From Clostridiales bacterium (lineage in GTDB: Bacteria; Bacillota; Clostridia; Christensenellales; CAG-138), in the NCBI GenBank assembly GCA_004557245.1, contig SFEL01000027.1:1-13283 (forward strand): DNA of 13,283 bases, in the 5' to 3' direction. Below, in pieces: positions 1-6,587 of this stretch. Each line of letters opens with the position of its first letter. Positions within the stretch are counted from its first letter, which is position 1. Position numbers and translations under genes: made by a program. The notes under the pieces are model-generated. The model had not been told where the DNA came from, ran no database searches, and saw only the letters and a list, made by a program, of their open reading frames with translations.

Positions 1-203
1 CTCTTGAGTTTAAATCCTGATGTCACTTCCGTGACCTCATTTCCTTACTTGAATTCTGGCCTCGATGATCTCTCATCTCTTGACCTCTGCGATATCCTTC
101 TTGCCTATATCGCTCGGTCGCTTTCAAAAAAATCGCGTTTCTTCGTCTCTTGCACTATATAGTTTTCAAGGTGCGCTTGCCGGTTTTACTCGGAACGTGT
201 TAT
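1..203 (-). other. 16S rRNA 5' leader (pre-rRNA); 16S begins at the left edge
   Basis: Read on the minus strand, this stretch ends in TTTAAACTCAAGAG at the window edge. This matches the bases that precede or begin bacterial 16S rRNA (continuing TTTGATCCTGGCTCAG, not in view). Upstream is CACCTTGAAAACTATATAG, a boxA-like, spacer-type sequence common in Firmicutes pre-rRNA. Two stems fit processing or antitermination structure: GCGATAT/ATATCGC (89-95 with 107-113) and GTCAC/GTGAC around a four-base loop (22-35). No open frame is supported. The rRNA itself is essentially outside the window, so the identification rests on the leader and its promoter. Confidence 0.75.
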
Positions 204-232
204 AGTTTAGCAAAAAAAGCCGCCCGACACAA
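204..232 (-). promoter_or_regulatory. rRNA operon promoter (sigma-A type)
   Basis: On the minus strand, TTGTGT (227-232) and TAAACT (204-209) are separated by exactly 17 bases. AT-rich sequence lies upstream, as expected for an UP element. The position, about 200 bases before the inferred 16S start, fits an rrn promoter. The match to consensus is moderate. Confidence 0.55.
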
Positions 233-276
233 TTTCTCATTCAGCTATTTTCAGCTTAATTTCGTCATATTTAAGT

Positions 277-305
277 TTTAAAGCAAACATTTTGGCATTT
301 ATCAA
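277..305 (-). promoter_or_regulatory. possible second, upstream rRNA promoter
   Basis: On the minus strand TTGATA (300-305) and TTTAAA (277-282) are 17 bases apart, upstream of the better-placed promoter. Tandem rrn promoters are common in Firmicutes, but in such AT-rich sequence chance matches are likely. The rest of 233-402 is AT-rich with no gene that I can support. Confidence 0.25.
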
Positions 306-401
306 TCTAAATTAAGAAATTACTCCGTTTTTCTTTCAAATTCATATCAATCCATTTAATATATGATTTTGCGTCACATTTTATCTGATATTCATGTATC
401 A

Positions 402-428
402 TAAAAGGGACGCGATGGCTCGCGTCCC
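402..428 (-). terminator. Rho-independent terminator of the sortase pair
   Basis: The 8-bp perfect stem GGGACGCG/CGCGTCCC (407-414 with 421-428) has a six-base loop. On the minus strand it is followed by TTTTAT. It lies 35 bases after the stop codon of the sortase-like gene, and insulates it from the rRNA operon downstream on the same strand. Confidence 0.85.
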
Positions 429-463
429 ATATGGCATTTCGAATAATTATATTTAGTTGTGTT

Positions 464-1438
464 TTATGCCGTTGGCGCTGTCGTGGTCTCTGCCTCCGGA
501 ACCGGGGTTTCAGCGGCCTCTCCCGCGTTGCCGCTCTGCTTCCTGAACCTCTCAGAAGGTGGATTCACCTGCTTCAGGAAAAAATACAGCCGTGCGGAGT
601 CATCCGTGGGGTCGTGCTCGTCGCCCGATGTATATATGGTAAGGAACTGATCCTCCGTTGTCACCTCTACGCCAAAATCATACTGGCTGTTTTTCAGCTG
701 GGTATCTATCCACTTCTGGACATCTTCCTCGTCCGCAGGCACGTATTCCATAATGCCGGTCTTTTCGTTCTTCTTGGGGTACCAGGTATTATAATTCACC
801 TGTCCCTTGTCGCCGCCGGCCTCGTACATGGCCCACACTTCCCATTGGGCCTCTATGTCGCATATGGCGATATCCCATATGCGCCCCTCGGGCTTGCTGA
901 AATCCGGCAGCACGGTGGGGTCAAGCTCCGCGTTGCACTGCTTATAGGCGCAATGGGTCTTGCCGAGATTCACTTCCTGTATATGGTGCAGCTCATGGAA
1001 CAGGGTGCGGCTGGTGCGTGCGTTTGCCGCCGCTATAACCAGATTCTGCTGCGTATTAAAGAATTCATAGGAGGCCATGTTGAAATGGGAATACACAGAC
1101 CCTACGCCGTTCTTCTCCATATTTATATCATGGTCGGCATAGAACCACCAGTCTCTGCCATATAGTATAGGATAATCTATGTTTGTACCCGGGATACATA
1201 TATAGCCTACCACGTCGTTATTTTTGTCTTTTGCCTCTATCAGCCTTGACTCATAGGGAAATACATACGGCTCCTCTGTCTCCTCCGGGACAGGCGTAGG
1301 AGTAACTACAGGAGTAGGATCGGGAGTAGCCTCAGGGCTCTCCGTAGCCTCCGCCTGAGGCTTATCCACAGGCTGCTGTTGACAGCCCACAGATAGCAGC
1401 ACGGCCAGCGCAACGGCTAATACGGCAATTCGCTTCAT
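464..1438 (-). CDS. class B sortase-like lipoprotein lacking catalytic His and Cys (pseudosortase)
   Basis: 324 residues. Residues 1-18 are a lipoprotein signal peptide (MKRIAVLAVALAVLL then SVGC), with Cys19 the likely lipidated residue. A Pro/Thr/Glu-rich linker (about 20-58) follows, then a sortase B-like domain (about 60-292) and a Thr/Ala/Glu tail. Family signs are VGYICIPGTNIDYPIL (77-92), GSVYSHFN (113-120), the helix FHELHHIQ (147-154) and the final strand TIYTSGDEH...ARLYFFLKQ. Compared with the upstream paralogue, the catalytic His position (NLVIAAAN) is Ala138 and the catalytic Cys position (IYTSGD) is Ser271. The Arg (Arg283) is kept. I infer that transpeptidation is lost, so a binding, regulatory or scaffold role is more likely than anchoring. 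The frame is intact, so it is not a decaying pseudogene by obvious criteria. Cys163 and Cys168 could form a disulfide. A GAGAGG ribosome binding site precedes the ATG. It is the second gene of the pair. Confidence 0.85.
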   Translation of the reverse strand: MKRIAVLAVALAVLLSVGCQQQPVDKPQAEATESPEATPDPTPVVTPTPVPEETEEPYVFPYESRLIEAKDKNNDVVGYICIPGTNIDYPILYGRDWWFYADHDINMEKNGVGSVYSHFNMASYEFFNTQQNLVIAAANARTSRTLFHELHHIQEVNLGKTHCAYKQCNAELDPTVLPDFSKPEGRIWDIAICDIEAQWEVWAMYEAGGDKGQVNYNTWYPKKNEKTGIMEYVPADEEDVQKWIDTQLKNSQYDFGVEVTTEDQFLTIYTSGDEHDPTDDSARLYFFLKQVNPPSERFRKQSGNAGEAAETPVPEAETTTAPTA

Positions 1439-1475
1439 GGGTAAATTTTACCTCTCACCAATAAATTCGCAAACA

Positions 1476-1503
1476 GGGGGAACGCCTATTTTCGCGTACC
1501 CCC
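1476..1503 (-). terminator. hairpin between the two sortase genes (weak terminator or attenuator)
   Basis: On the minus strand GGGGGTACGC and GCGTTCCCCC form a 10-bp stem with one T-T mismatch and an eight-base loop. The sequence after it, TGTTTGCGAATTT, is only weakly T-rich. Partial termination or mRNA end protection would lower or uncouple expression of the second gene. Full termination is unlikely because no separate promoter is evident for that gene. Confidence 0.4.
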
Positions 1504-1527
1504 CGTAAATTCAGCAGTTCGTCCCCC

Positions 1528-2499
1528 TTATGCGGCAGGGGTAGTTTCCGTAGCAGCCGCCGTTCCGCCGAACTTAGTTGAAGCTGGGTTGACCTGCCTG
1601 AGGAAGAAATACAGGCGGGACTGGGCGTCACTGGAGTCGTGATTGTCGCCGCAGGTGTAGATGGTCATGAACTGGTCGGAGGTGCTGGGGGTAATGCCGA
1701 GGTTTACCTCGCTGCGCTCAAGCTGCTTGTTTATCCATTCCTGAACAAAGGCTGTGTCGGGCTTCTTAAAGGTATACTTTACGTCCTTGTTGTCGTAGGG
1801 CCACCAGGTGTTGTAGTACAGGGTGCTGCCCGGCTCGTTCTTCTTTACCTCATAGAATGCCCATACCTCCCACTGCGCGTCTATGCCGTCAACGGAGATG
1901 TCCCAAGTGCGTCCCTCGGGGGTCATGAGGTTGGGCAGTGTGCCGGAATCCAATGTTACGGGGCAGGTACGGCCTTTCTCGTCGTAGCCGCAGTTGGTCT
2001 TGCCCTCGTTTACGGACTGTATGTGGTGCAGCTCATGGAAGAAGCCGTTTTCATAGTTGCCCTTGGAATAGGCAACGCGGTTATTGTGGGCGGTCACTAT
2101 CAGGTTCTGGCCCACGCCGGCTGCGTCCGCGCTGGCCACGTTAAAGTGCATATATACGGAGCCAAGCTCGCTTTTCTTCTTGCTGCTGTCCATATTATAA
2201 TAGCCCAGCTTTCCGGTGGTATCGAACATTATGGGGTAGTTAATATTCGTTCCCTGTATCTTTATCCAGCCCACGGTCTCATCGTTTTTGGCCTTCTGAG
2301 CCGCTATATCCTCAGTGTAGGGGGATACATATGCCGGCGCGGGGGTTTCCGCGGGAGTCTCGGGGGTGGGAGCGGGGGTTACAACCGCCTCCGGTGTATT
2401 GGGTACTATGACATCTATTACCTGGTTTTCCTCCTGCTTGGAGCAGCCTACGGCCAAAAGGCAGATGGCAGTCATCACAAGGGCAATGAACTTCTTCAT
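1528..2499 (-). CDS. srtB: class B sortase, lipoprotein-anchored
   Basis: 323 residues from the ATG at 2499, which has AGGAGG 11 bases upstream. An in-frame upstream extension to 2607 would bury the signal peptide and is rejected. Sortase B enzymes cleave a sorting signal in a surface protein and join it to peptidoglycan or another acceptor outside the cell. Residues 1-18 are a lipoprotein signal ending AVGC (Cys19), followed by a Pro/Thr/Ala-rich tether (about 32-58). The domain has VGWIKIQGTNINYPIM (76-91), GSVYMHFN (113-120), the His motif NLIVTAHNN with His138, and TIYTCGDNH with Cys283. Arg295 follows in SRLYFFLRQ. All three catalytic residues are present. Cys170 and Cys179 lie in the central insert. 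Anchoring by lipid rather than an N-terminal membrane helix is uncommon among sortases. No LPXTG- or NPQTN-type substrate is encoded in the window, so the target is unknown. Confidence 0.85.
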   Translation of the reverse strand: MKKFIALVMTAICLLAVGCSKQEENQVIDVIVPNTPEAVVTPAPTPETPAETPAPAYVSPYTEDIAAQKAKNDETVGWIKIQGTNINYPIMFDTTGKLGYYNMDSSKKKSELGSVYMHFNVASADAAGVGQNLIVTAHNNRVAYSKGNYENGFFHELHHIQSVNEGKTNCGYDEKGRTCPVTLDSGTLPNLMTPEGRTWDISVDGIDAQWEVWAFYEVKKNEPGSTLYYNTWWPYDNKDVKYTFKKPDTAFVQEWINKQLERSEVNLGITPSTSDQFMTIYTCGDNHDSSDAQSRLYFFLRQVNPASTKFGGTAAATETTPAA

Positions 2500-2557
2500 T
2501 ATGCTTTTATCCTCCTGTAAGGCCAAATTGGCCCATGTTTTTTTGTTACGTACTAAA

Positions 2558-2586
2558 ATAATAACACATAATGCACATATGCGCAA
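2558..2586 (-). promoter_or_regulatory. promoter of the sortase pair
   Basis: On the minus strand TTGCGC (2581-2586), a 17-base spacer and TATTAT (2558-2563) with an extended TG directly before the -10 element. Transcription would start about 50 bases before the sortase ATG. The rest of 2587-2759, between this promoter and lysS, shows no clear terminator for lysS and no supported gene. Confidence 0.6.
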
Positions 2587-2759
2587 AGGCCCACGGGTTA
2601 TTTTCATAATATGTTCATAGTTGTTCCGTATCTTTTACTCCCCCGCCGCCGTCATTGTATTCTGGCTCTTTGCCCATGACGCCCTCCACCATTTGGGGAA
2701 ATTAACTTTTTTCTCTTTTGCCATATCATGCCCCGTAAGCAAAGGGCTGTCTTCCTGTT

Positions 2760-4280
2760 TTACTTGTCGATGGGCTTCATCGTGGGGAACAGCAGCACGT
2801 CGCGTATGGTGGGGCTGTCGGTAAGCAGCATCACAAGGCGGTCTATTCCCAGGCCTATGCCGCCCGTGGGGGGCATGCCGTACTCCAGAGCGGTACAGAA
2901 GGTCTCGTCTATCATCATGGCCTCGTCGTCGCCCTTGGCGCGCTCCATGGCCTGCTGTATGAAGCGGCCCCGCTGATCGATGGGGTCGTTCAGCTCGGAG
3001 AAGGCGTTGGCGTACTCGTGGCCGGCGATGAACAGCTCAAAGCGCTCGGTAAGCCGCGGGTCGTCGGGCTTGCGCTTGGACAGGGGGGATATTTCCACCG
3101 GATAGTCTATGACGAAGGTGGGCTGGATAAGGGTATCCTCCACAAACGCGTCGAACACCATAGGCAGTATCTTGCCCGCAGTAGCGGTCTTGTCCTCTAC
3201 CTCTACGCCAAGGCGCTTTGCCTCGGCGCGGGCCTGTTCATCGGTCAGGCTCATAAAGTCCACGCCGGTCTTTTCCCTTACGGCGTCGTTCATGGTAACC
3301 CTCTTAAAGGGAGCGGTAAGGTCTATCTCGCTGCCCTGATAGGTTATCTTTGTCCTGCCGCCGTTTACCGCCTTGCAGCAATGGTCTATGACGCCCTCGG
3401 CAAGCTCCATCATGCCCTTGTAGTCGGTGTATGCCTGATACAGCTCAATGGTTGTAAACTCGGGGTTATGGGTAGCATCCATGCCCTCGTTGCGGAATAT
3501 GCGGCCTATCTCATATACCCTCTCAAGGCCTCCCACTATGCACATCTTCAGATGCAGCTCGGTAGCTATACGCATGTACATATCTATATCCAGCGTATTG
3601 TGGTGGGTTATAAAGGGCCGCGCGGAGGCGCCGGAAGCGGTAGTATTGAGTACGGGGGTCTCCACCTCTATAAAGCCCCTGCTGTTGAGCCAGCTGCGCA
3701 TCTCGGATATTATTACGCTGCGCTTTACGAAGGTATCGCGCACCTCGGGGTTTACGATAAGGTCTACGAAGCGCTGGCGGTAGCGAAGCTCCGGATCCTT
3801 GAGGCCATGGAACTTCTCGGGCAACGGCCTGAGGGACTTGCTCAAAAGCTCCACCCTCTCGGCGTGTATGGATATCTCGCCGGTGCGAGTCTTGAATACC
3901 CTGCCCACTACGCCGATAATATCCCCTATGTCCAGGGTCTTGAACTGGGCGTAGCTTTCCTCGCCTATGTCGTCCCTCTTGACGTATATCTGTATGTCGC
4001 CCTTATAGTCCAATATGTGGGCAAAGCTGGCCTTGCCCATAATGCGCTTGGACATCATTCTGCCCGCCACGCTGACGGTCTTATCCTCAAAGGAATCGTA
4101 ATCCGAGGTTATGTCTGTGCTGTAAAACTGCTGGTCGTAGCGCACCTTTCTGAATGGATCCTGACCTGCGTCCTGAAGTGCCTTCAGCTTGTCCCGGCGT
4201 ATCTGCAAAAGCTCCGAAAGCTCCGCCTCCGTCATTTCCTTTTCCGGCTCCACATTGGGGTTCTGTGTCTTTTCTTCCAT
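2760..4280 (-). CDS. lysS: lysyl-tRNA synthetase, class II
   Basis: 506 residues, the usual length for bacterial LysS. It charges tRNA-Lys with lysine using ATP in the cytoplasm. After a helical N-terminal region come an OB-fold anticodon-binding domain (about 68-148, SVAGRMMSKRIMGKASF) and the class II catalytic core. Motif 2 is FRNEGMDATHNPEF (262-275) and motif 3 is GIGLGIDRLVML (474-485). The lysine-pocket region HEYANAFSELNDP is at 421-433. The ATG at 4280 follows AGAGGA closely. It is 19 bases downstream of greA, so the two are almost certainly co-transcribed. greA-lysS upstream of an rRNA operon, with dusB close by, is a recurring Firmicutes neighbourhood. Here the sortase pair lies between lysS and the rRNA operon. 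Confidence 0.97.
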   Translation of the reverse strand: MEEKTQNPNVEPEKEMTEAELSELLQIRRDKLKALQDAGQDPFRKVRYDQQFYSTDITSDYDSFEDKTVSVAGRMMSKRIMGKASFAHILDYKGDIQIYVKRDDIGEESYAQFKTLDIGDIIGVVGRVFKTRTGEISIHAERVELLSKSLRPLPEKFHGLKDPELRYRQRFVDLIVNPEVRDTFVKRSVIISEMRSWLNSRGFIEVETPVLNTTASGASARPFITHHNTLDIDMYMRIATELHLKMCIVGGLERVYEIGRIFRNEGMDATHNPEFTTIELYQAYTDYKGMMELAEGVIDHCCKAVNGGRTKITYQGSEIDLTAPFKRVTMNDAVREKTGVDFMSLTDEQARAEAKRLGVEVEDKTATAGKILPMVFDAFVEDTLIQPTFVIDYPVEISPLSKRKPDDPRLTERFELFIAGHEYANAFSELNDPIDQRGRFIQQAMERAKGDDEAMMIDETFCTALEYGMPPTGGIGLGIDRLVMLLTDSPTIRDVLLFPTMKPIDK

Positions 4281-4299
4281 AGATTCCTCTTTATCCTTA

Positions 4300-4770
4300 T
4301 TACTTGCTTATGTTCAGTATTTCAAACTCTGCCGGGCCGCCGGGGGTCTGAATGGAGACCGTCTCATGGAGCTTATGCCCAAGCAGGCCCTTGCCCACGG
4401 GGGATTCGTTGGATATGCGCTTCTCCATGGGGTTTGCTTCCGCGCTGCCCACTATCTGGAAGGTCATCTCCTGATTGAGGGTCTTGTTCTTCACGGTTAT
4501 GGTGTTGCCGACGTTTACGACGTCGGTATTGATGTTGTCCTCGTCGATTATGACCACGTTGCGCAGCATGGCCTCTATTTCCACTATTTCGTACTCCATG
4601 CGGGCCTGCTCGATCTTGGCCGCATCGTACTCCGCGTTTTCGGACAGGTCGCCGAAGGAACGGGCTATTTTTATCTGCTCCGCTATCTCAGTGCGGCCCG
4701 TGGTTTTAAGGTACTCCAACCGCTTCTCGTATTTCTCAACGCCTTCTTTGGTAAGACGAACTTCTGCCAT
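4300..4770 (-). CDS. greA: transcription elongation factor GreA
   Basis: 156 residues, the family's normal length. GreA enters the secondary channel of RNA polymerase and stimulates cleavage of backtracked transcripts. The N-terminal coiled coil (about 1-75) carries the acidic tip in FGDLSENAEYDAAK (39-52), with Asp41 and Glu44 the residues that act at the polymerase active site. The C-terminal FKBP-like domain has ISNESPVGKGLLGHK (119-133) and ends ETVSIQTPGG...FEILNI. AAGGAGGG lies seven bases before the ATG. It is the first gene of greA-lysS and is read from a perfect consensus promoter. Confidence 0.97.
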   Translation of the reverse strand: MAEVRLTKEGVEKYEKRLEYLKTTGRTEIAEQIKIARSFGDLSENAEYDAAKIEQARMEYEIVEIEAMLRNVVIIDEDNINTDVVNVGNTITVKNKTLNQEMTFQIVGSAEANPMEKRISNESPVGKGLLGHKLHETVSIQTPGGPAEFEILNISK

Positions 4771-4800
4771 TACTTTTCCCTCCTTAACATAGGTAAAATA

Positions 4801-4829
4801 ATTATATGTGCGCCGTTCCCCTTTGTCAA
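4801..4829 (-). promoter_or_regulatory. consensus sigma-A promoter of greA-lysS
   Basis: On the minus strand TTGACA (4824-4829), exactly 17 bases, then TATAAT (4801-4806), a perfect match to both hexamers. The greA ribosome binding site follows about 20 bases later, so the untranslated leader is short and expression should be strong. Confidence 0.92.
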
Positions 4830-4881
4830 GGAAAGCGGTCTGTTTTCGGGAAAAAACGGGCAGGTATCACACTTTGTTCAT

Positions 4882-4910
4882 TTGCGCCGCGCCCTGCCGT
4901 GTGCTATTAT
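4882..4910 (+). promoter_or_regulatory. promoter of the membrane protein-dusB pair
   Basis: TTGCGC (4882-4887), 17 bases, TATTAT (4905-4910), with TG one base before the -10 element. It diverges from the greA promoter about 50 bases away. The hexamers and the extended TG are the same as those of the sortase promoter. Confidence 0.6.
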
Positions 4911-4948
4911 ATGATAGGGATTGAATGTGTAATTATTCCCGGTATCGC

Positions 4949-4966
4949 CAGGGGCTTTGACCCCTG
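4949..4966 (+). other. hairpin in the 5' leader of the membrane protein gene
   Basis: CAGGGG/CCCCTG is a perfect 6-bp stem with the loop CTTTGA. It lies in the transcribed leader, 17 bases before the AAGGAG ribosome binding site, and is not followed by a T-run. It may affect mRNA stability or translation. No known riboswitch is recognised. Confidence 0.35.
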
Positions 4967-4996
4967 ACTTCAAATGCGCAACAAGGAGCTTTGATA

Positions 4997-5560
4997 ATGC
5001 CTAAGAATCAATACGCCATCGCCCGGCGCTCAATATGGTATCTTCTCAGGACGCTGCTGGTCATAGCCCTAATTGTAGTTCTGTGCCTTACCGCCTTCGT
5101 CACCGCCATGCACATAAGCAACATATACATTCTGGTCACGGAGGGCCTTGAGCTGCGTGCGGGGTACATTTTGCAGGGGGGTGAGATAGCGCCGCTGACG
5201 GAATACTTTACCGAGAACTTCATAGCCCAGGACCCGGCGCTGTACGCCGGCACCTACTCCAACTTCAACGTCACCAACTTCATATATAAAATAGAAGTGA
5301 AGAGCCTCCTGACCCTGCCCGGCGACAGCACCGCCACCGTCAAGGTATACGAAAAGATGCTATCCGTTTCCGGCTCCCCTATGGAGGGTACAGACCCCGA
5401 GGCACAGCTGCCCCAGTGGATACCCGCCACATACAATGTAAAGCTCAGGAAGATCAAGGGCCGCTGGTACATAAGCGACATGATACTGCTCAAGCAGAAT
5501 CCCGCCGAAAAGCCCCTGCCTACGCCGGATTATTCGCAGTTGAATACCCCTGAGCCATAG
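4997..5560 (+). CDS. membrane-anchored protein of unknown function
   Basis: 187 residues. The ATG at 4997 has AAGGAG eight bases upstream. A TTG two codons earlier is too close to that site. A basic N-terminus (MPKNQYAIARRS) is followed by one strong membrane helix (about 15-38), giving an N-in, C-out topology. The external domain (about 40-170) has alternating hydrophobic strands and ends KGRWYISDMILL, which recalls the last strands of small NTF2-like or TIM44-like lipoprotein domains. That resemblance is only impressionistic. The tail is Pro-rich (EKPLPTPDYSQLNTPEP). I do not recognise the family. It starts a two-gene unit with dusB, nine bases apart, and is divergent from greA. Confidence 0.8.
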   Translation: MPKNQYAIARRSIWYLLRTLLVIALIVVLCLTAFVTAMHISNIYILVTEGLELRAGYILQGGEIAPLTEYFTENFIAQDPALYAGTYSNFNVTNFIYKIEVKSLLTLPGDSTATVKVYEKMLSVSGSPMEGTDPEAQLPQWIPATYNVKLRKIKGRWYISDMILLKQNPAEKPLPTPDYSQLNTPEP

Positions 5561-5569
5561 TTTGGAATA

Positions 5570-6535
5570 ATGAAGCTTTCCCTTTTTAAAACCGAATTTC
5601 CCATCATGCTGGCCCCCATGGCGGGGTTCACCGACATGACCTACCGCTCCATCTGCCGGGATCACGGCTGCGATTTCACCTTCACCGAAATGATATCCGC
5701 CAAGGGTCTGAAGTACGGCGGCAAGAGCGCCGACCTCATGGACACCGCCCCCAACGAGCGTCCCTGCGGCATACAGCTTTTCGGCCGTGACCCCGACATA
5801 ATGGCCGAAATGGCCCGCCGCATCTGCGGCGAGAACAAGGGCGAGCTGGCCCTCATAGACATCAACATGGGCTGCCCCGCCCCCAAGATAACCGGCAACG
5901 GCGAAGGCAGCGCCCTGATGAAGGAGCCCGGCGTGGCTGCAAGGGTGATAGAGGACGTGGTCAAGGCATCGGACCTGCCCGTATCAGTAAAATTCCGCAA
6001 GGGCTGGGACAGCGGCCACGTCAACTGTGTGGATTTTGCCCGCATGGCCGAGGCCTCCGGCGCAGCCTTTGTGACCATACACGGCCGCACCCGCGATCAG
6101 ATGTACTCAGGCGCTGCGGACTGGGAGGTTATAGCTGAGGCCAAGGCAGCCCTCTCTATCCCCGTAATAGGCAACGGCGACGTGACGGGCGGCAGATCCG
6201 CCATAGCTATGCGGGATTACACCGGCTGCGACGGCATTATGATAGCCCGGGGCGCGCTGGGCAACCCTTACGTTTTCCAAGAGGTAAAGGCAGCCTTTGC
6301 AGGCGTTCCCTACACTCCTCCCTCCAACGCCGAGCGTCTCGACCTTGCCATCGCCCACGTCAGAGGGCTTGCGGCCCACAAGGGCCCCCACGGCGTAATA
6401 GAGATGCGCAAGCACATAGCCTACTATGTCCGGGGCATGAAGGGCGCCTCCGTCTTCCGCACCGCGGCGACGCTTGCGCCGACCGCGGAGGCGCTGATAG
6501 GGATGATAGAGGAATACAAGAGCAGCTTAGAATAG
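5570..6535 (+). CDS. dusB: tRNA-dihydrouridine synthase, DusB type
   Basis: 321 residues, normal for the family. It is an FMN enzyme that uses NADPH to reduce specific uridines in the tRNA D-loop. The TIM barrel shows MLAPMAGFTD (13-22), the QLFG strand (69-72), DINMGCPAPK (97-106) with catalytic Cys102, and VSVKFRKGW with Lys141. IHGRTRDQMYSG (170-181), IPVIGNGDV (197-205) and the FMN-phosphate motif GIMIARGALGNPY (222-234) follow. The helical C-terminal RNA-binding part has MRKHIAYYVRGMKGA (279-293). The ribosome binding site is weak (only GGA seven bases before ATG). This fits translational coupling to the gene ending nine bases upstream. dusB-greA-lysS proximity is common in Firmicutes, but here dusB faces the other way. 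Confidence 0.96.
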   Translation: MKLSLFKTEFPIMLAPMAGFTDMTYRSICRDHGCDFTFTEMISAKGLKYGGKSADLMDTAPNERPCGIQLFGRDPDIMAEMARRICGENKGELALIDINMGCPAPKITGNGEGSALMKEPGVAARVIEDVVKASDLPVSVKFRKGWDSGHVNCVDFARMAEASGAAFVTIHGRTRDQMYSGAADWEVIAEAKAALSIPVIGNGDVTGGRSAIAMRDYTGCDGIMIARGALGNPYVFQEVKAAFAGVPYTPPSNAERLDLAIAHVRGLAAHKGPHGVIEMRKHIAYYVRGMKGASVFRTAATLAPTAEALIGMIEEYKSSLE

Positions 6536-6537
6536 CA

Positions 6538-6563
6538 AAAAGCCGGACGCTGATCCGGCTTTT
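6538..6563. terminator. bidirectional terminator between dusB and rplL
   Basis: The 10-bp perfect stem AAAAGCCGGA/TCCGGCTTTT has a six-base loop. It gives TTTTATCTTT on the plus strand after dusB and TTTTTGC on the minus strand after rplL. It starts two bases after the dusB stop and lies 25 bases past the rplL stop, so it can end both converging units. Confidence 0.93.
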
Positions 6564-6587
6564 ATCTTTGAGCTTATGCGGTCAAGC

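Noticed and set aside
1..240. Repeat-like runs at the left edge as a CRISPR or mobile element remnant
   Set aside because: They read as rRNA leader stems on the minus strand, with 16S start sequence at the edge. There are no spaced direct repeats.
431..2520. Long plus-strand frames opposite the two sortase-like genes
   Set aside because: The minus-strand frames have signal peptides, family motifs and ribosome binding sites. The plus frames are Gly/Leu/Val-rich mirror images.
2500..2607. N-terminal extension of the upstream sortase to 2607
   Set aside because: It would place 36 residues before a clear lipoprotein signal peptide and cross the promoter. AGGAGG supports the start at 2499.
2635..2724. 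Possible 29-residue protein (starting MAKEKKVNFPKWW) downstream of lysS
   Set aside because: There is no convincing ribosome binding site, and another short frame overlaps it. It is too short to judge without homologues.
3018..4478. Long plus-strand open frame opposite lysS and greA
   Set aside because: The minus strand encodes unmistakable LysS and GreA with ribosome binding sites. The plus frame is low in charged residues and has no domain features.
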